A stretch of DNA of 64,000 nt from Helochares maculicollis (GCA_033557835.1 JAWQRO010000041.1:1-64000); one strand, 5' to 3'; shown: positions 23,707 to 36,088, counted from the first letter of the stretch. Numbers and translations: made by a program. Notes: generated by a model not told the origin, from the sequence alone.

Positions 23707-24570
23707 TTAGCAGTGTTGTCTCCGGAGCCCATTGTTGCTTACCGGAGTCGGACGTGATCGGACTTGGAAGAGGATCTGGTTCGTTCACGCGCATTACTCT
23801 TGTTCCTGGTGCAACCGAAAGAGGGCCTTTGACGACGACGTGCTGGGTTCTGACACCTTTGAAGTTGGTCTGCTTAATTTAACGATGTTAACTGTTTTAA
23901 AACTGTGCAAGTTTTACTTTTGGAGTTCGTCGTATGCGGTTTATGCTCCACCAGGCGGATAGGGAATTAAAGGGTGAATTTATAACCGACTCCTAGGGCC
24001 CACTTAACCGTTTTGCCTTTATTCTAACTTTGCTTAATTTATGCGGAAAATTTTTAGAAGCGCTGTTATGGAAACTGCCCTCAAATCGGAGGGGCTGACG
24101 GCCTGTAATTTGCAGCTTCAGTTTTTCCGGGCTTCATAGGTCTGCAATCTTACCAGACATTTTTTGGTTAATTGCATTTATTTGCGTTATAAATTAAAAC
24201 CCTCTCTAAGACTTGCGAAAATGTTCGTTTCACCATGAGAACTCTTTTACTCTAAGAGACATTTTGATTACAGGACAATAGGGAGAACAGATAGAAAGTT
24301 TCCCATAATAATAAAAAAACAATAAATTTCACTATCTAGTTGCTGCAAAGGAATAGCGTGAGTTTGCAGACCAAAATATTTCATACAACAATGAAAATGG
24401 TACCTTTATCAATGCTGCAACTTGAAATAGACTTTTAATTATATTCAATGAAGGATCTCGTAATAATGCATTTACCGCCTTTAATCGATTTGTCTACCCG
24501 ATGAATTCAGCAATAAATATATAAACCCCTAAAGACGATCTCATTTCGTTTTTCTCATTTTGTTATTCAG

Positions 24571-24592
24571 TCCCGCGCCTCCGCTTGTAAAC
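24571..24592 (+). other. candidate 22-nt microexon (splice-signal pair)
   Basis: A strong acceptor (TTTTTCTCATTTTGTTATTCAG, AG at 24569-24570) is followed 22 nt later by a consensus donor, AAC|GTGAGT (GT at 24593). The 22 nt are GC-rich. Inclusion would shift the semaphorin frame, so it is not a normal coding exon; it could be a cryptic exon or chance. Confidence 0.15.
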
Positions 24593-27500
24593 GTGAGTCG
24601 GAAAATGGATGTAGATAACTCGGTTTGTCGCAAAAACACTTTGCATTATTAATTCGGAGCCGAAAATAAATATTTTCTAGTGCTCCAGTGTTGTTTTATT
24701 AATCGAAATGTGAATGTAGTAAGCAGAGTTTAATGTCCAAAAGAAAATATGGACGTGATGTGGAGCAAAATGAGAATGTGTTGTGGTCCATGGAGTATAT
24801 ATGAGATTGGTTGATTGAATTTTTTCCATTCCCGCACGCGTGTGCAGCTTCATTTTATTTTAAATCATAACCTCTCATCTGATCTCGGCGGTTGTCGCGC
24901 ATTCGAGAGCTTCACCACCAGTTCTCATAGAGCCGGAGAGTGAGTTCATCTGAAGTGCAAATAAAAGGGCGCCGCACAATGCAATCCCTGAAACAATGGT
25001 CGCATGGTGAGTACGACCCACAGTTTTCACACCTTCTCTACTTGACAAAAGACGCGGGACAATGGTAAGGTATGAAGTGAACAACTCTATCAATTGTGTT
25101 GGGGAAGATCGTCTGTGTGCGCTGGGATAAGAGACGTTTATGCACATGGAAAAAACGTCAATTAAAACTTGTAAATAGAGATTACTGAGGTGGGAAAATC
25201 TTGACCAACATGAGGATTTTTCTAGTTTTTTTTATTATGTTCGACCCAGAATAAAACGCAGAGGTACCGCAGCCCCACGAGGTATTTAATTCAAAATTTC
25301 TGTCTTTATTTACAGAAAGAAGATTTCATCTCGCTTGGAACTACTTTTTAATAAGAGATATAATTCGGTTTTCCATAACCAGCTTTAGTGTTGCCAACCT
25401 GACAAAGGGCCTGCAATGTGACAAATTTTGTAAATTACCATAGAGGGAAATCAGACAATCTTTCAACGTGAAAGGTAGCTTTCAACGTTGAAATAACTTT
25501 GAATAAAATCAATTTACAATAAATTTAATTGAGTGTAGACTAAAGAACAAGTCGCTTAAAATACTTCAAGATTGAAAAGTCATTGTCAATTAAAGCGCCG
25601 CGCTGTGTTAATTAGAAATCAGTATTAATTTCCATGAAAAATGATTTAATCGAATTAAGGAGGTGCTTAAAAGTTATAACATTTCGTATTTCATTTTCCC
25701 GAGACGTATATTTGAACCTGGAATGAAAGAAATGAAAAGACAGTTCATCCAGATGCAATGTCAGACCTTACAGTCATTAAACTAATTTAATTAGGTTTGG
25801 TTTCATTAGACGTTGATGGCTGAACAAGATAATTCTGTTTCAATTCACTCTTACCCTTTGCTGTCCCTTTAGTTTTATCTTGACGAAGGTTCGATAGCGC
25901 TTGGTAAATTATGTTGCGCCATTGTAATTATTTAAAGAATAATGCCGTATAAACAAATATGTATAAAACAATGGGGACTGCCAACTATACGACCGCAAAG
26001 TGGGAAAAATGGTGAATTAAAAATACTTTTTTTTAGATGAACATTTAAAACAATGCATGCTAAAGATAAATTGTTGTTAAACATGTAAATTTTATGTTAA
26101 TACAATTATGTAATCAGCGTACAAATGCTGAGTTTGGACACAAACGAAATTACCATAATTTGTAGTTTTTGAAACGAAAGCGAAATTATACGGATTATAA
26201 AACATTAACGAGGGTATAAAATAGTTTGAAGTAGCCATTAGAAAAGAATCGTCGCCCTAAAAATCAAGATTGTCGTATAATAAGGTTTTTCCTTCCTTCC
26301 TAATATTTCATCGCTATCAGATGCGTACACAGTTTATTTGACGTCCCAGTTATTTAAGATTGTTGATATGGGGGCGTATTTTCGCTCGGGGGTCGCATGT
26401 TTTGACAATGCGTCACACCGAACGCAATCACGAAAACTTTTTCCTAAACATTAAGGGGGTTGTGTTGCCGCTTTTTTATTCAGGGGTCCGTCCTGCACAA
26501 AACAAACGAATACACATGTTAAGTACAAAAGTGCCAATCGTGCCGTGCGAATAAATATATATTTTTTTTTCGATTTTCCCAATCGCTTTATTATCAAATA
26601 TTTACAACAGCAATTGAACCGTGTTTTGATACAAATACACCGGTATAAACGTTGTTGTATTCCTTTCTCCCCCTTCTATCTGATAAAATGCCACTTGATA
26701 TTCATACCCTGCATTGATTTCACAATACAACGTTATCTAGATTTATGTCAATCTTGGGGTATTTAAGGGGGTAAGGGCGAAATGCAAACTATGTATTTGT
26801 TCGGTACTTATCACGGGGGTTTATTTGTTTTTCGTATTACCACATGAAAAATGATCATTAAATGTATTCTTAAGATATTGATCTTGTGTGGGAGTTTGGT
26901 GATTTATTGCCTATTTTTGATTTACAAACCTATTATTATTGTTATTTTTTTCTATGCGATAACCATTAATGACTGAAACTTTAACGACTACGGTTGCAAT
27001 GGGCTTCAGCGTGAGTTTTGTTGGGTACACTTCCTTGTAAAGATGGTTTCCTAAAGTTACAATCTCTATAATGATCTTGTTAATCTTGGATCATTAATCA
27101 AAAATTATTATTTTTTATACGTTATTATTAATACTAAGTTAACACTTACTCACTCACTGCCCATGAGTCATTAGATGTCGTCTTGAACAAAAATGCTTTT
27201 TAGTTGCATAGAGTAGATTAACGTCATTACAACCTATTTCCAGTTTATATGGGTACTTTTAAATCAAAAAATATTTTTAGATTAATTTTTGAAACAATAT
27301 TTTTACTAATATTCTGAATTAGTAAAATTTAAATACATGGTTTAAAAGTGACATGTATTGCATTCCGTAACAATTTATTTTGCATTATTTACTGCGTGTC
27401 TTGCATGACAGTCAAAATTTAATTCGCATGAATACTGCAAAATGTTTTTGTTTGTATTTTCAGACTAGACATTTACTTTCCCAAAGAGATCCAACTGTAG

Positions 27501-27777
27501 GTTCAACAATGTCTTTTTTATATACTTACGTACTGTTTTTCTTTATTTTTCATACTCACAGGATTCACTTCAGATATCTATTTGTCATAATAAATTCTTG
27601 ATACCTAAAGATAATCTTCAGACGTTATGTTTAGGCATGAAACCCATTTAGAGGATTTTTAATAATTCTCTATTCACACACTCAAATTTTCAATTATGGC
27701 TGCCTAGTATATTTTTGAAATTTTTGTACCAAATATAGTGTTTGGTCAACTTGTATATCGACGTTGCATAAAATGTA

Positions 27778-29043
27778 TTGGGTTGGCAACTAAGTAATTG
27801 CGGATTTTTTTTTAGAAAATCAAAGACTAAATAACTTTATTCTGTAATGTATTGCCAATTTTGATCAATGACCTTTTGCTATCTTTCAGGCAGCATCATA
27901 ATTCCACGTTCATAAAACTTCTGGTTTTTATTAACAAAAAACTGAATCAGGTACGATTTGACACCATCATCATTATTGAATTTTTTACCATTCAAGGAGT
28001 TTTGTAAAAATCGAAACAAAAAATAATCAGATGGAGCAAGGTCAGGACTATATGGTGGATGTGGCAAAACATCTCAATCAATAATTTTTCCCGAGGGACC
28101 AAAGATGTGTGTGGCATTGCATTGTCATGATGGAATACAACACTTTTTCGATTCGTCAATTTGGGCCGCTTTTCTTCAATTACATTGTTTAATTTCGATA
28201 GTTGTTCAATGTAGACATCAGAATTGATCGTTAGGTTGGGTGGTAAGAGTTCAAAATAGACAATTCCTTTGTAATCCCACCAAACGGATAACAAAACCTT
28301 CTTTTGATGAATACCAGCTTTTGATGTTGTTTGAGTTGGTTCACCTGGCCTGTTCCACGATCTTTTCCGCTTAATATTGTTGTAAACAACCCATTTTTCA
28401 TCGCCAGTTATCAGTCGTTTTAAAAATGGATCAGTTTCATTACGTTTCTTTAGCAAATCGCAGCTGTTAATGCGTTGCGTTAAATGCGATAATTTCAGTT
28501 CGTGAGGAACCCATGTATCGAGTTTTTGAATATAGCCTAGTGGTTTTAAGTGATTTTCAATGCATGTATATGATACATGCTTCTCTGCAATCTCACGTGT
28601 TGTACTGTGACGATCTGAATCGATTATTGCTTTGATTAGGACGTCATCAACTTCAACTGGACGACCAGAGCGTTTTTCATCTTTGAGTGAAAAATTACCA
28701 GAACGAATTTTGGCAAACCAATATTGGCACTGCCGTTCTATTAAGGCTTCGTCACCATAAACAGCTCATAACTTTTTATGAGCTTGCAATGCGTTTAACC
28801 CTTTGCGGAAATAAAAAAAAGCAAAATATGATAAAAATGTTCCTTTCGATTTTCCATTTTTCAACGAAGGCCAAACGAAAACTACGCAACCGATCAAAAA
28901 ACTTTTTTTACTGATTGTCAGCTAAATTGCCAACTATCAAATAACAAAATGTGGTTTACATTTATTTATTTATGCTGCAAACCTAAAAATTCAGCTGAAG
29001 CCATCTATGAGTGAAATCCACAATTACTTAGTTGCCAACCCAA
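27778..29043 (-). mobile_element. mellifera-type mariner, full-length copy A
   Basis: A 1266-bp element with near-perfect terminal inverted repeats, starting TTGGGTTGGCAACTAAGTAA on both ends (one mismatch in the first 28 bases), flanked by TA (27776-27777 and 29044-29045). These termini are those of the mellifera subfamily of mariner. It lies in reverse orientation to the host gene and is the inverted partner of copy B at 34988-36088. Confidence 0.95.
27837..28857 (-). pseudogene. mariner transposase pseudogene, copy A (DD34D)
   Basis: The start is ATG 28857 (MENRKEH) and the end is QYITE-TAA at 27837. The longest intact piece (28456 down to about 28090) contains LITGDEKWVVYNNIKRKRSW with the first catalytic Asp and FHHDNAMPH with the second. 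The third (PDLAPSDYFLF) is in another frame (about 28067-27879). An extra T in a T-run near codon 15 shifts the N-terminus, a stop (TGA) follows in the KKL-stop-AVY region, and a deletion or frameshift lies just before the third Asp. So it is not functional. The catalytic residues are still present, which indicates loss by indels. Confidence 0.92.
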
Positions 29044-31522
29044 TATATTCTGCGGACTGAGATATTTATTTTGGTAATTTTTTGTGCAACAATTGTGCTT
29101 ACCACCGAAAAACTAAAGCCAAATTGTGCGGCGCTGAGCTCCGAAACTGCTGCTGATCCTGTAGGAGAGCTACGACGCAGAAACATCAACATTTTCCTAG
29201 AATAAAGGATTATGAACTCAGATTTGTCACTTATCATATTGTTGCGACACGCAGTTTCACTCTTCACTGTATATTTAAATGACAATCTCATTAGCATAGA
29301 GGCACAAGCAATTTATCTAGTCTACTTCATCACACATTACAATAAGCCTCAATTTATCTTAATAATCAATATAAATTTATCCATAATGGAATAGAATGAG
29401 TGTGTTACTTACATTATCTGCCAATAATAGTAGGTGGTATAGGAACATCCTAATTATTTAGATTAATCTAACCTAGAAAAACTATTCCTAACGTCGTATC
29501 TTCTCTCTCATGCAGCACGATGTCTTACAGTGGTCTAAAGGGAGATGGCGCTATCGGTTTTGGCGTTACATAACGCCAAAAATTACTGCTACACACAGAA
29601 TATAAATGATGGCAGAATGATAGGGCACGTTTAGGCGTTAAACTTGATTGATGTAGAACATATCGACAGTTTACAAATGTCCCGTCTTTGTTGTGCAAAG
29701 GGCAGCTACAATGCACGTATGTCGGCGTCGTTTTGCTGCAATTTATGCAGAATTATTAATGACATAGTGGAGATGATCGCCATTATCTTGATTCGTTACT
29801 CATTAGCGTGCATATCCTACACGCCACGGCCACGTTGTTTGTTCGGAAAGGTGAAACGCTGTTAAAATTAAATGGGCACTTAATGGGAATAAACCGACCT
29901 TTTAATCAATATTTCATTGTTCCAGACTGGTGTGTATACGAACCCGCCCTTCATTATTCGGAATGCAACAATAATTACACAGTATACATATCTATGGCCC
30001 AACTTGTAATTTTGCTGGTACTTTTGAAATTATAGCGTTAATCCGAATTCATTTGTACACGGGCGCCATCTGCGTTTTGAATTTATCAACCAACTATAAA
30101 ATGAATAAATTGCTCATGGAAAATGCTTTGATTGAATTAATCTATTACGTCGACTGGAAATTGCAGATAAATGCGTGGAATTAATTTTATTATGCTGTAT
30201 TTATGTATCACCACTTACTGGGAGGGGTCTGTCTGTAGCGTGCCAATTTTGAATTTTGCGTATTGATTTCATAAAATCGTGGATTAATATTATACATTAT
30301 TTATTATTTTACTGTTGTGAGAATTATTGAATGAGCTGCCACGGAAGTACCACTCTGCCTATGACTTTGTTTAGCCCCTCCAATCATAACTATGGAAGAT
30401 AACTATGATACAAAACGATCGTTTAATACATGAATTAAAAATAATATTTACAATCTATAAATCAAATAGTAATTCGAAATTGGAAATTTTAATTGTCGTT
30501 TTATTGCTATCCAAAAATTGACTTCTATATAAATTGACATGGCATATGAAAAAATATCTAAAATGGTATCGAAAAAATAGAAAATAGAAACCAGAGGTAC
30601 TTTCTCTTAATGAAAAGATGACAAGAAGGCTAAAACCTTCTTAACTTTTACAAACATTAAGGTATATTTTATCTAGATTCTTCATAGAGGGACACATTAG
30701 AAACTTGATTGAGAAATCGAGTAGAGCGAAATTTTTATTTAAAAATGAAATAAATCATTTTCGGGGCAAAGCTAATGGCAAATCAGTTTTAAAACTCGCC
30801 AACCACTACATTCAGCTATAATTCGAGTGCCAACGAATCCACTTGCCACCAATAAACATCTATTCACCTTTCATACCACCAACTATGAATTTCCAAACCG
30901 AAATTTAATTGAAGTATCTATAGATATACACACAGACAAATTATTGTTAACTAGAAAATTAACGAGTACATCCCAGATAAAAATTAATGTTATTTCCTGT
31001 AGTTATAATTACCATAAATTTTACACAGCTAACATAAATTTGCAGGTGTGATGTCGGAAATTAGATTGCAAAACTAAAACTTGAAAATCGCATTTAACCC
31101 GTACTGTGTCATTAAGCAGACTATATTTATGAGCTGCAGCAAAAATCCGTGCAAAACCGATAAATATTTTAACAGTGCAAAAATACGTACGTATCAGCTA
31201 TTTATTAAAACTTGAAACTCGCCATTCAAAATAATATATTTATTTATTCAATCATAGTTTTTAACGAATGCAATTTATCCTTTTATTCAGTATTGATAAA
31301 TACAAATCCATGTGTGACACTCGCCAACAAATGTATTCAGATTATCGCTGCAAATTTCGCTATTTGTGTACAAATTAATTTTATTTTGATCCCACCTGAA
31401 TTTCTGAAAAACATTGCACAAACATAAATTTAAAATGTTTGATGTTCCTCCAAAATTGCCTTACATATAAATCAAAATACTTTTTATCTGTATTTACGTA
31501 TGTTTGTATATGCATTTAAAAG

Positions 31523-31551
31523 CTAACATCAATTTTATTTTTCAGGTAAGT
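31523..31551 (+). other. candidate recursive splice (ratchet) site
   Basis: A branch-like CTAAC (31523-31527), a pyrimidine tract and CAG ending at 31545 abut directly a consensus donor GTAAGT (31546-31551), giving TTATTTTTCAG|GTAAGT. This is the zero-length-exon architecture known from long Drosophila introns: the 3' site is used first and regenerates a 5' site. It would cut the 51.3-kb intron into segments of about 21.2 kb and 30.1 kb. It leaves the mRNA unchanged, so it needs no reading-frame fit. Confidence 0.7.
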
Positions 31552-34064
31552 CATCCAACTGTTTGTAATTTTTCCCTCCTGGTCAATTTGGGTAAGTTTT
31601 TTCAACCGTTATCTGTATGCGACTATTCATCAAAATTGCGATGGAAAGGTAATACCTAAAAGTATGCAAATGAGCTTCTCCATCCGTAAAGACTTTGATT
31701 CAGTCAAGAACGTTACTGATCATTCACAACAAAGAGAGAACTTGAATGGATCATCATCGACGACGAGGATTTAAGAATCTGAAGCCTGCATGTGATGTTC
31801 AGAAACAAATGCATCCACAGCATATCACTGAAAGTGAAGTAGTTTTGCCAAAACCGTAGAACATGCCATACATCCAAAGAAATAGAGCAATTACTGAAAA
31901 TATTCTTGTCTGATCATGAATTATCCCGTTTTTATGATGAAAATTGGGCTCTTATTGGATGATTGTTTTGAAGGTTAAGATCTATTTCATCAAACCCACG
32001 ATCACTTATGTCTTCACCCAGTAAATTCTTGCTAAGCCAGTATGAAGAAATTCGAGAAAAGACAGCAAATATGCCAACAGATCTATGAAACACTCATTAT
32101 GCTTTTCCACATATAAAAAATACGCACAATTTTTAATTAAAAACATATATATCAAAATTACGTCATACGTGAATTTTTGCACTTCCTATAGTGTGTTTAT
32201 TTTCTTTTTAAAGGTTTACAATTGCTTACAAATGGCAGGCTTGTCATATCTGAAGCTGCTTTTTAAACGCGAAGAGAAACAGTGAAAAAGAAAACAAACA
32301 TCTTAATCAATATAATCGTCTATTTAACCTTAACGTAGATAAAATAGATTTAGATGAACGCTACAGCAATACAGTGTATATAAAAAGCGGCAAAAAAGAA
32401 AGGATTTTTAATTCAAAACGAGAAGTCTAATTATGTAAAATACTAATGCCTTCTTTTATTTTTCGTGCGCAGCACCCCGCACTAATTGTAGTAATTTAAA
32501 GGTCAGTTGTATGTGATTGCGGGCGACAACCCCTTGCGCTCATTTCTTTTGTGTAATTTTTGAACCTTTATCGTTTTAATTTTACAGAGGCGGCAATTTC
32601 ACCCCCATTTTTCGCTCCACCTAAAAGGTGCTGGAAAAAGTGCATTAAATCTTTGTGTTTGGAAAGATAAATTGAAACATTGAAAAGCTAAATAAACTAT
32701 ACAGCCACAGGTACTGTTTAAATTATTTCAAAACTTCTATATAAAACAAGAAGTTTGGGTTTGTTTGCCGGAACTTTCTAATAAAGCATCTCATTTTCAA
32801 TTTCAAATTGTCAAACCGACAGGGCAAACAAATTTTTTCTTCGCTATTTTTTATACGTTCGCAATTATTTGTTTCTGAAGTACTGTTATCGGTCTATATA
32901 CATTGTTTCAGCCATTAAAAATAATCGCATATCTTAATTTACCGATTGATTAACATGGCTGTTTATGTATAAGTGCTCATGTTGAACTATTAAACTAAGA
33001 ATATATAGTACATCCACGTTTCGAGTGTCCGATAAAACTGACTATAGTTACCTTTAATAATATCACATGACATTATGTTTTAGTTTTTTACATATTTGAA
33101 CGTCAAATTGGTCCAGTAATATTCTCACACCAACCGAATTAAGTTAAACAAAATATTCCAAGTATTCAAAAATTAATTCATAGCAAAATAACTTTTTGTG
33201 TTAGTACTATACTCTAAGAAGGTTGATGTGATATTTTACGAGGAACTTCAGAGGGCAAACAACATTATTACAGCTAAATATACTGTAGCAAAATCTCCCC
33301 ATAAGGAAAAAATTGACCTTAGCATCCGGCCTCAAATCATCTCACGACCTTACGCTATCATAACAAAGTTGCAGATGTCTTAAAGCACGTCTTCCGTTAT
33401 CCGCTTTCCCGTTTCCATTGCGTCGCTCCATCTCTCTTTCTTACCCTCAGAAAACCTTTTATACATGATTTACAATACAGTTCACATGTAGTTCCAGCGA
33501 GCAAGCAAAAACAGACAGGAAAAGGACCGTGACGCATAATATAACTCACTTGCTCAATTTTCACGATATCGTTTCATTATATTACTGCACCAGCGATCGC
33601 TTAGAAAAATAGTGAAATCTGTTGTGGCAAGTGGATATTGTCTCGGCATTGTGTCTGCCCTTGTTAATCGACCGTGGAACATATTTTAATGCAGTTGGCT
33701 TCCGTAAGTGGACAGACGAATCAAAACGATCCTGAAACTAGGGTTGGAGATGACTCCAACTTATAGTATATGTGAATCTGGTAGTTGATACATTAGCGGT
33801 TCAGGTCATTTTACATCAGCTTTTGCTTGAGATAATGGTCTGCGGTTTAGTATCGGAATTTTTTGCTTGTGCACATTTTCCCGCTACATCGTTGATCTAT
33901 GCTTTACATGGTGTTTTTATACACCAGCTTAATTTATTAGCAAGAGCCAAGCTTGGGAATATGTCTTGGTACAGTTGTCAACGGAAATGCCACAAATTCC
34001 GGACGACACTAATTTTCAGGATGCTCTGAAAAAATACCTATTACTCTTTATTTCTATTTATGAT

Positions 34065-34283
34065 TTATTTATTTTCTAGGTGCCATTTAGATACATTTCT
34101 AATTTGGTTCGAAGCCAGGGAAAATTGATTTATACAGATCGATTTAGTCTCTTTGCAGTCCAGTAAGTAAGGAAATTGCATCCTACGGTACAGTTCGTAC
34201 CTATCCGTGAATAGAGCCATTATCCAGGCACATATGCCCAAATTAAAAAGGAACAGTGTAAATTTGGGAAGCGGTACGCCCAT
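34065..34283 (-). CDS. candidate small membrane protein (72 aa), unknown
   Basis: The frame starts at ATG 34283 and ends at TAA 34065. It opens MGVPLPKFTLFLFNLGICAW, a hydrophobic segment of about 20 residues (positions 5-25), followed by a hydrophilic part with YELYRRMQFPYLLDCK and two Cys. Codon use is balanced compared with the AT-rich intron. The end of the frame overlaps AATAAA and further AATAAA-like sequences follow, compatible with a poly(A) signal on the minus strand. No family is recognised. It would be a single-exon gene nested antisense in the semaphorin intron, or a chance frame. An acceptor-like signal for the + strand overlaps its end. Confidence 0.3.
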   Translation of the reverse strand: MGVPLPKFTLFLFNLGICAWIMALFTDRYELYRRMQFPYLLDCKETKSICINQFSLASNQIRNVSKWHLENK

Positions 34284-34458
34284 CCCTAAAACGCGGTAAT
34301 TTAAAACGAATTTCTCGACCGCCACATGTCATTTTTCAAAATAAACAAAAATAATGAAGCCATTAGTGGAAAGGTTCCCTAGAATACAAGCGGCAAACGG
34401 AGCCAATTATTTTCGTATTTACAAAGGTACCTATCTGTAATTTTCCATCATCAATTTT

Positions 34459-34512
34459 AACCTCCTCCTTCGCTTCCTCCTCAACCTAATTCTTCCTCTT
34501 CTTCTTCCTCAC
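34459..34512. repeat. CCT/CTT pyrimidine tract
   Basis: Low-complexity run of CCT and CTT units (CCTCCTCCTTCGCTTCCTCC, CTTCCTCTTCTTCTTCCTC). A short AATAAT run follows at about 34545-34562. Confidence 0.85.
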
Positions 34513-34987
34513 GATATTAATCTCAGTAGCTATTGCAGGTGTTAATAATAATTAATAATAATAGGAGAGGGCCGCAGTAATCAATCAAAGGAGGCCTTGC
34601 ATAATGTAATATGCACCCCTAGAGGACTGGTATAGTTTGCAGAAGTAGCGTGAACGAAGTGGGTGGACCCCTGGTAATTAATGTTGTGATGATAGGCTTG
34701 TTAGATGCAGCAGCACTAGCACCAGCAGCGGGCCTGCTCTACTCTACCGTAATAGCAGACCAGACTAAATTAGATCGGGTTATATCATTATCTGGGATCC
34801 GGCTGCGCGAGTATCATGTGATTATGCTGGATTGATAACATCTTTGTTGTAATGTCATCATGGACCACGAATTAATTGGAAAGATATTGCTAATTGTTAC
34901 TGGTGTAAATTTACTAGGGAGAAATCGATAATGCGACTAGTTCTATCTGCAGTTGCAAAGGCTGTAAAAAAATTAAAGCTATATCTA

Positions 34988-36088
34988 TTGGGTTGAAAAA
35001 TGGAAAATCAAGAAGAACATTTACGTGATATTTTGCTTTTTTATTTCCACAAAGGGAAAAACGCATCGCAAGCTCATAAAAAGTTATGTGCTGTTTATAG
35101 TGACAAAGCCTTAAAAGAACAGCAGTGCCAATATTGGTTTGCCAAATTTCGTTCTGGTACTTTTCACTCAAAGATGAAAAACGCTCTGGTCGTCCAGTTG
35201 AAGTTGATGACGTTCTAATCAAAACAATAATCAATTCGGATCGTCAATGTACAACACGTGAGATTGCAGAGAAGCTTCATGTATCACATACAGGCATAGA
35301 AAACCACTTGGCTATATTCAAAAACTCGATACATGAGTTTCTCACGAACTGAAAGAAATGCATTTAAAGCAACACATTAACAGCTGCGATTTGCTAAAGA
35401 AACGTAATGAAAATGACCCATTTGTAGAACAACTGAAAACTGGCGATGAAAAATGGGTTGTTTACAACAATATCAAGAGGAAAAGATCATGGAGCAGATC
35501 AGATGAACCAACTCAAACAACATCAAAAGCTGATATACATCAAAAGAAGGTTTTGTTATCCGTTTGGTGGGATTACAAAGGAATTGTCTATTTTGAACTC
35601 TTACCACCCAACCTAACGATCAATTCTGATGTCTACATTGAGCAACTAACAAAGTTAAACAATGCAGTTGAAGAAAATCGGCCCTAATTGACAAATCGAA
35701 AAAGTTGTATTCCATCATGACAATGCAAGGCCACACACATCTTTGGTCACACGGCAAAAATTATTGGAGCTTGGGTGGGATGTTTTGCTACATCCACCAT
35801 ATAGTCCTGACCTTGCTCCATCTGATTACTTTTTGTTTCGATCTTTACAAAACTGCATGAATTGTAAAAAATGCAATAATGATAATGGTGTCAAATCGTA
35901 CCTGATACAGTTTTTTGTTAATAAAAACCTGAAGTTTTATGAACGTAGGATTATGATGTTGCCTGAAAGATGGCAAAAGGTCATTGATCAAAATGGGCAA
36001 TACATTACAGAATAAAGTTATTTAGTTCCATGAAAAAATTGTCTTAGATTTTCTAAAAAAATCCGCAATTACTTAGTAACCAACCCAA
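34988..36088 (+). mobile_element. mellifera-type mariner, copy B with 5' internal deletion
   Basis: TA-flanked element (34986-34987 and 36089-36090). The right terminal repeat is complete (reverse complement TTGGGTTGGTTACTAAGTAA). The left one keeps only TTGGGTTG, which joins directly to AAAAATGGAAAATC. Compared with copy A, about 170 bp (the rest of the inverted repeat and the 5' untranslated part) are gone. The join falls at a GTTG present on both sides of the deleted segment, which suggests a microhomology-mediated deletion. It is inserted in the same direction as the host gene, opposite to copy A. Confidence 0.93.
35000..36015 (+). pseudogene. mariner transposase pseudogene, copy B (DD34D)
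   Basis: Start ATG 35000 (MENQEEHLRDILLFYFHKGK) and end QYITE-TAA at 36013, about 338 codons, the normal mariner length. All three catalytic Asp codons survive: TGDEKW, HHDNARPH and PDLAPSDYFLF, with 34 residues between the last two. A one-base loss in a T-run at about 35160 shifts the frame after FRSGT. Further breaks lie near 35350 (a stop after THEF-like sequence) and between 35687 and 35743 (a stop after ENRP and a frame change at the second Asp). Its defects differ from those of copy A, so the copies decayed independently after insertion. Confidence 0.92.

Larger units (their letters stand above)
20263..27777. other. intronic stretch between repeat elements
   Basis: AT-rich DNA containing the repeat remnant at 22910-23165, the coding-like fragment at 23398-23706 and the candidate microexon at 24571-24592. 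A GC-richer block at about 24880-25145 has an open 90-codon minus-strand frame, but its product resembles nothing I know. A short (TG)n run is at about 21156-21168. The rest shows nothing specific. Confidence 0.4.
29044..34987. other. intronic stretch between the two mellifera-type mariners
   Basis: AT-rich DNA holding the ratchet site (31545), the pyrimidine tract (34459-34512) and the small minus-strand ORF (34065-34283). A GC-richer block with CAGCAG-type repeats lies at about 34640-34830. An acceptor-like site (TTTATTTATTTTCTAG) ends at 34079, with a GTAAGT 83 nt downstream at 34163. Nothing else was recognised. Confidence 0.4.

Noticed and set aside
31020..31052. An acceptor-like CTAAC and TTTGCAG followed by GTGTGA.
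   Set aside because: The donor half is poor and the pyrimidine tract short, so it is not called as a ratchet site.
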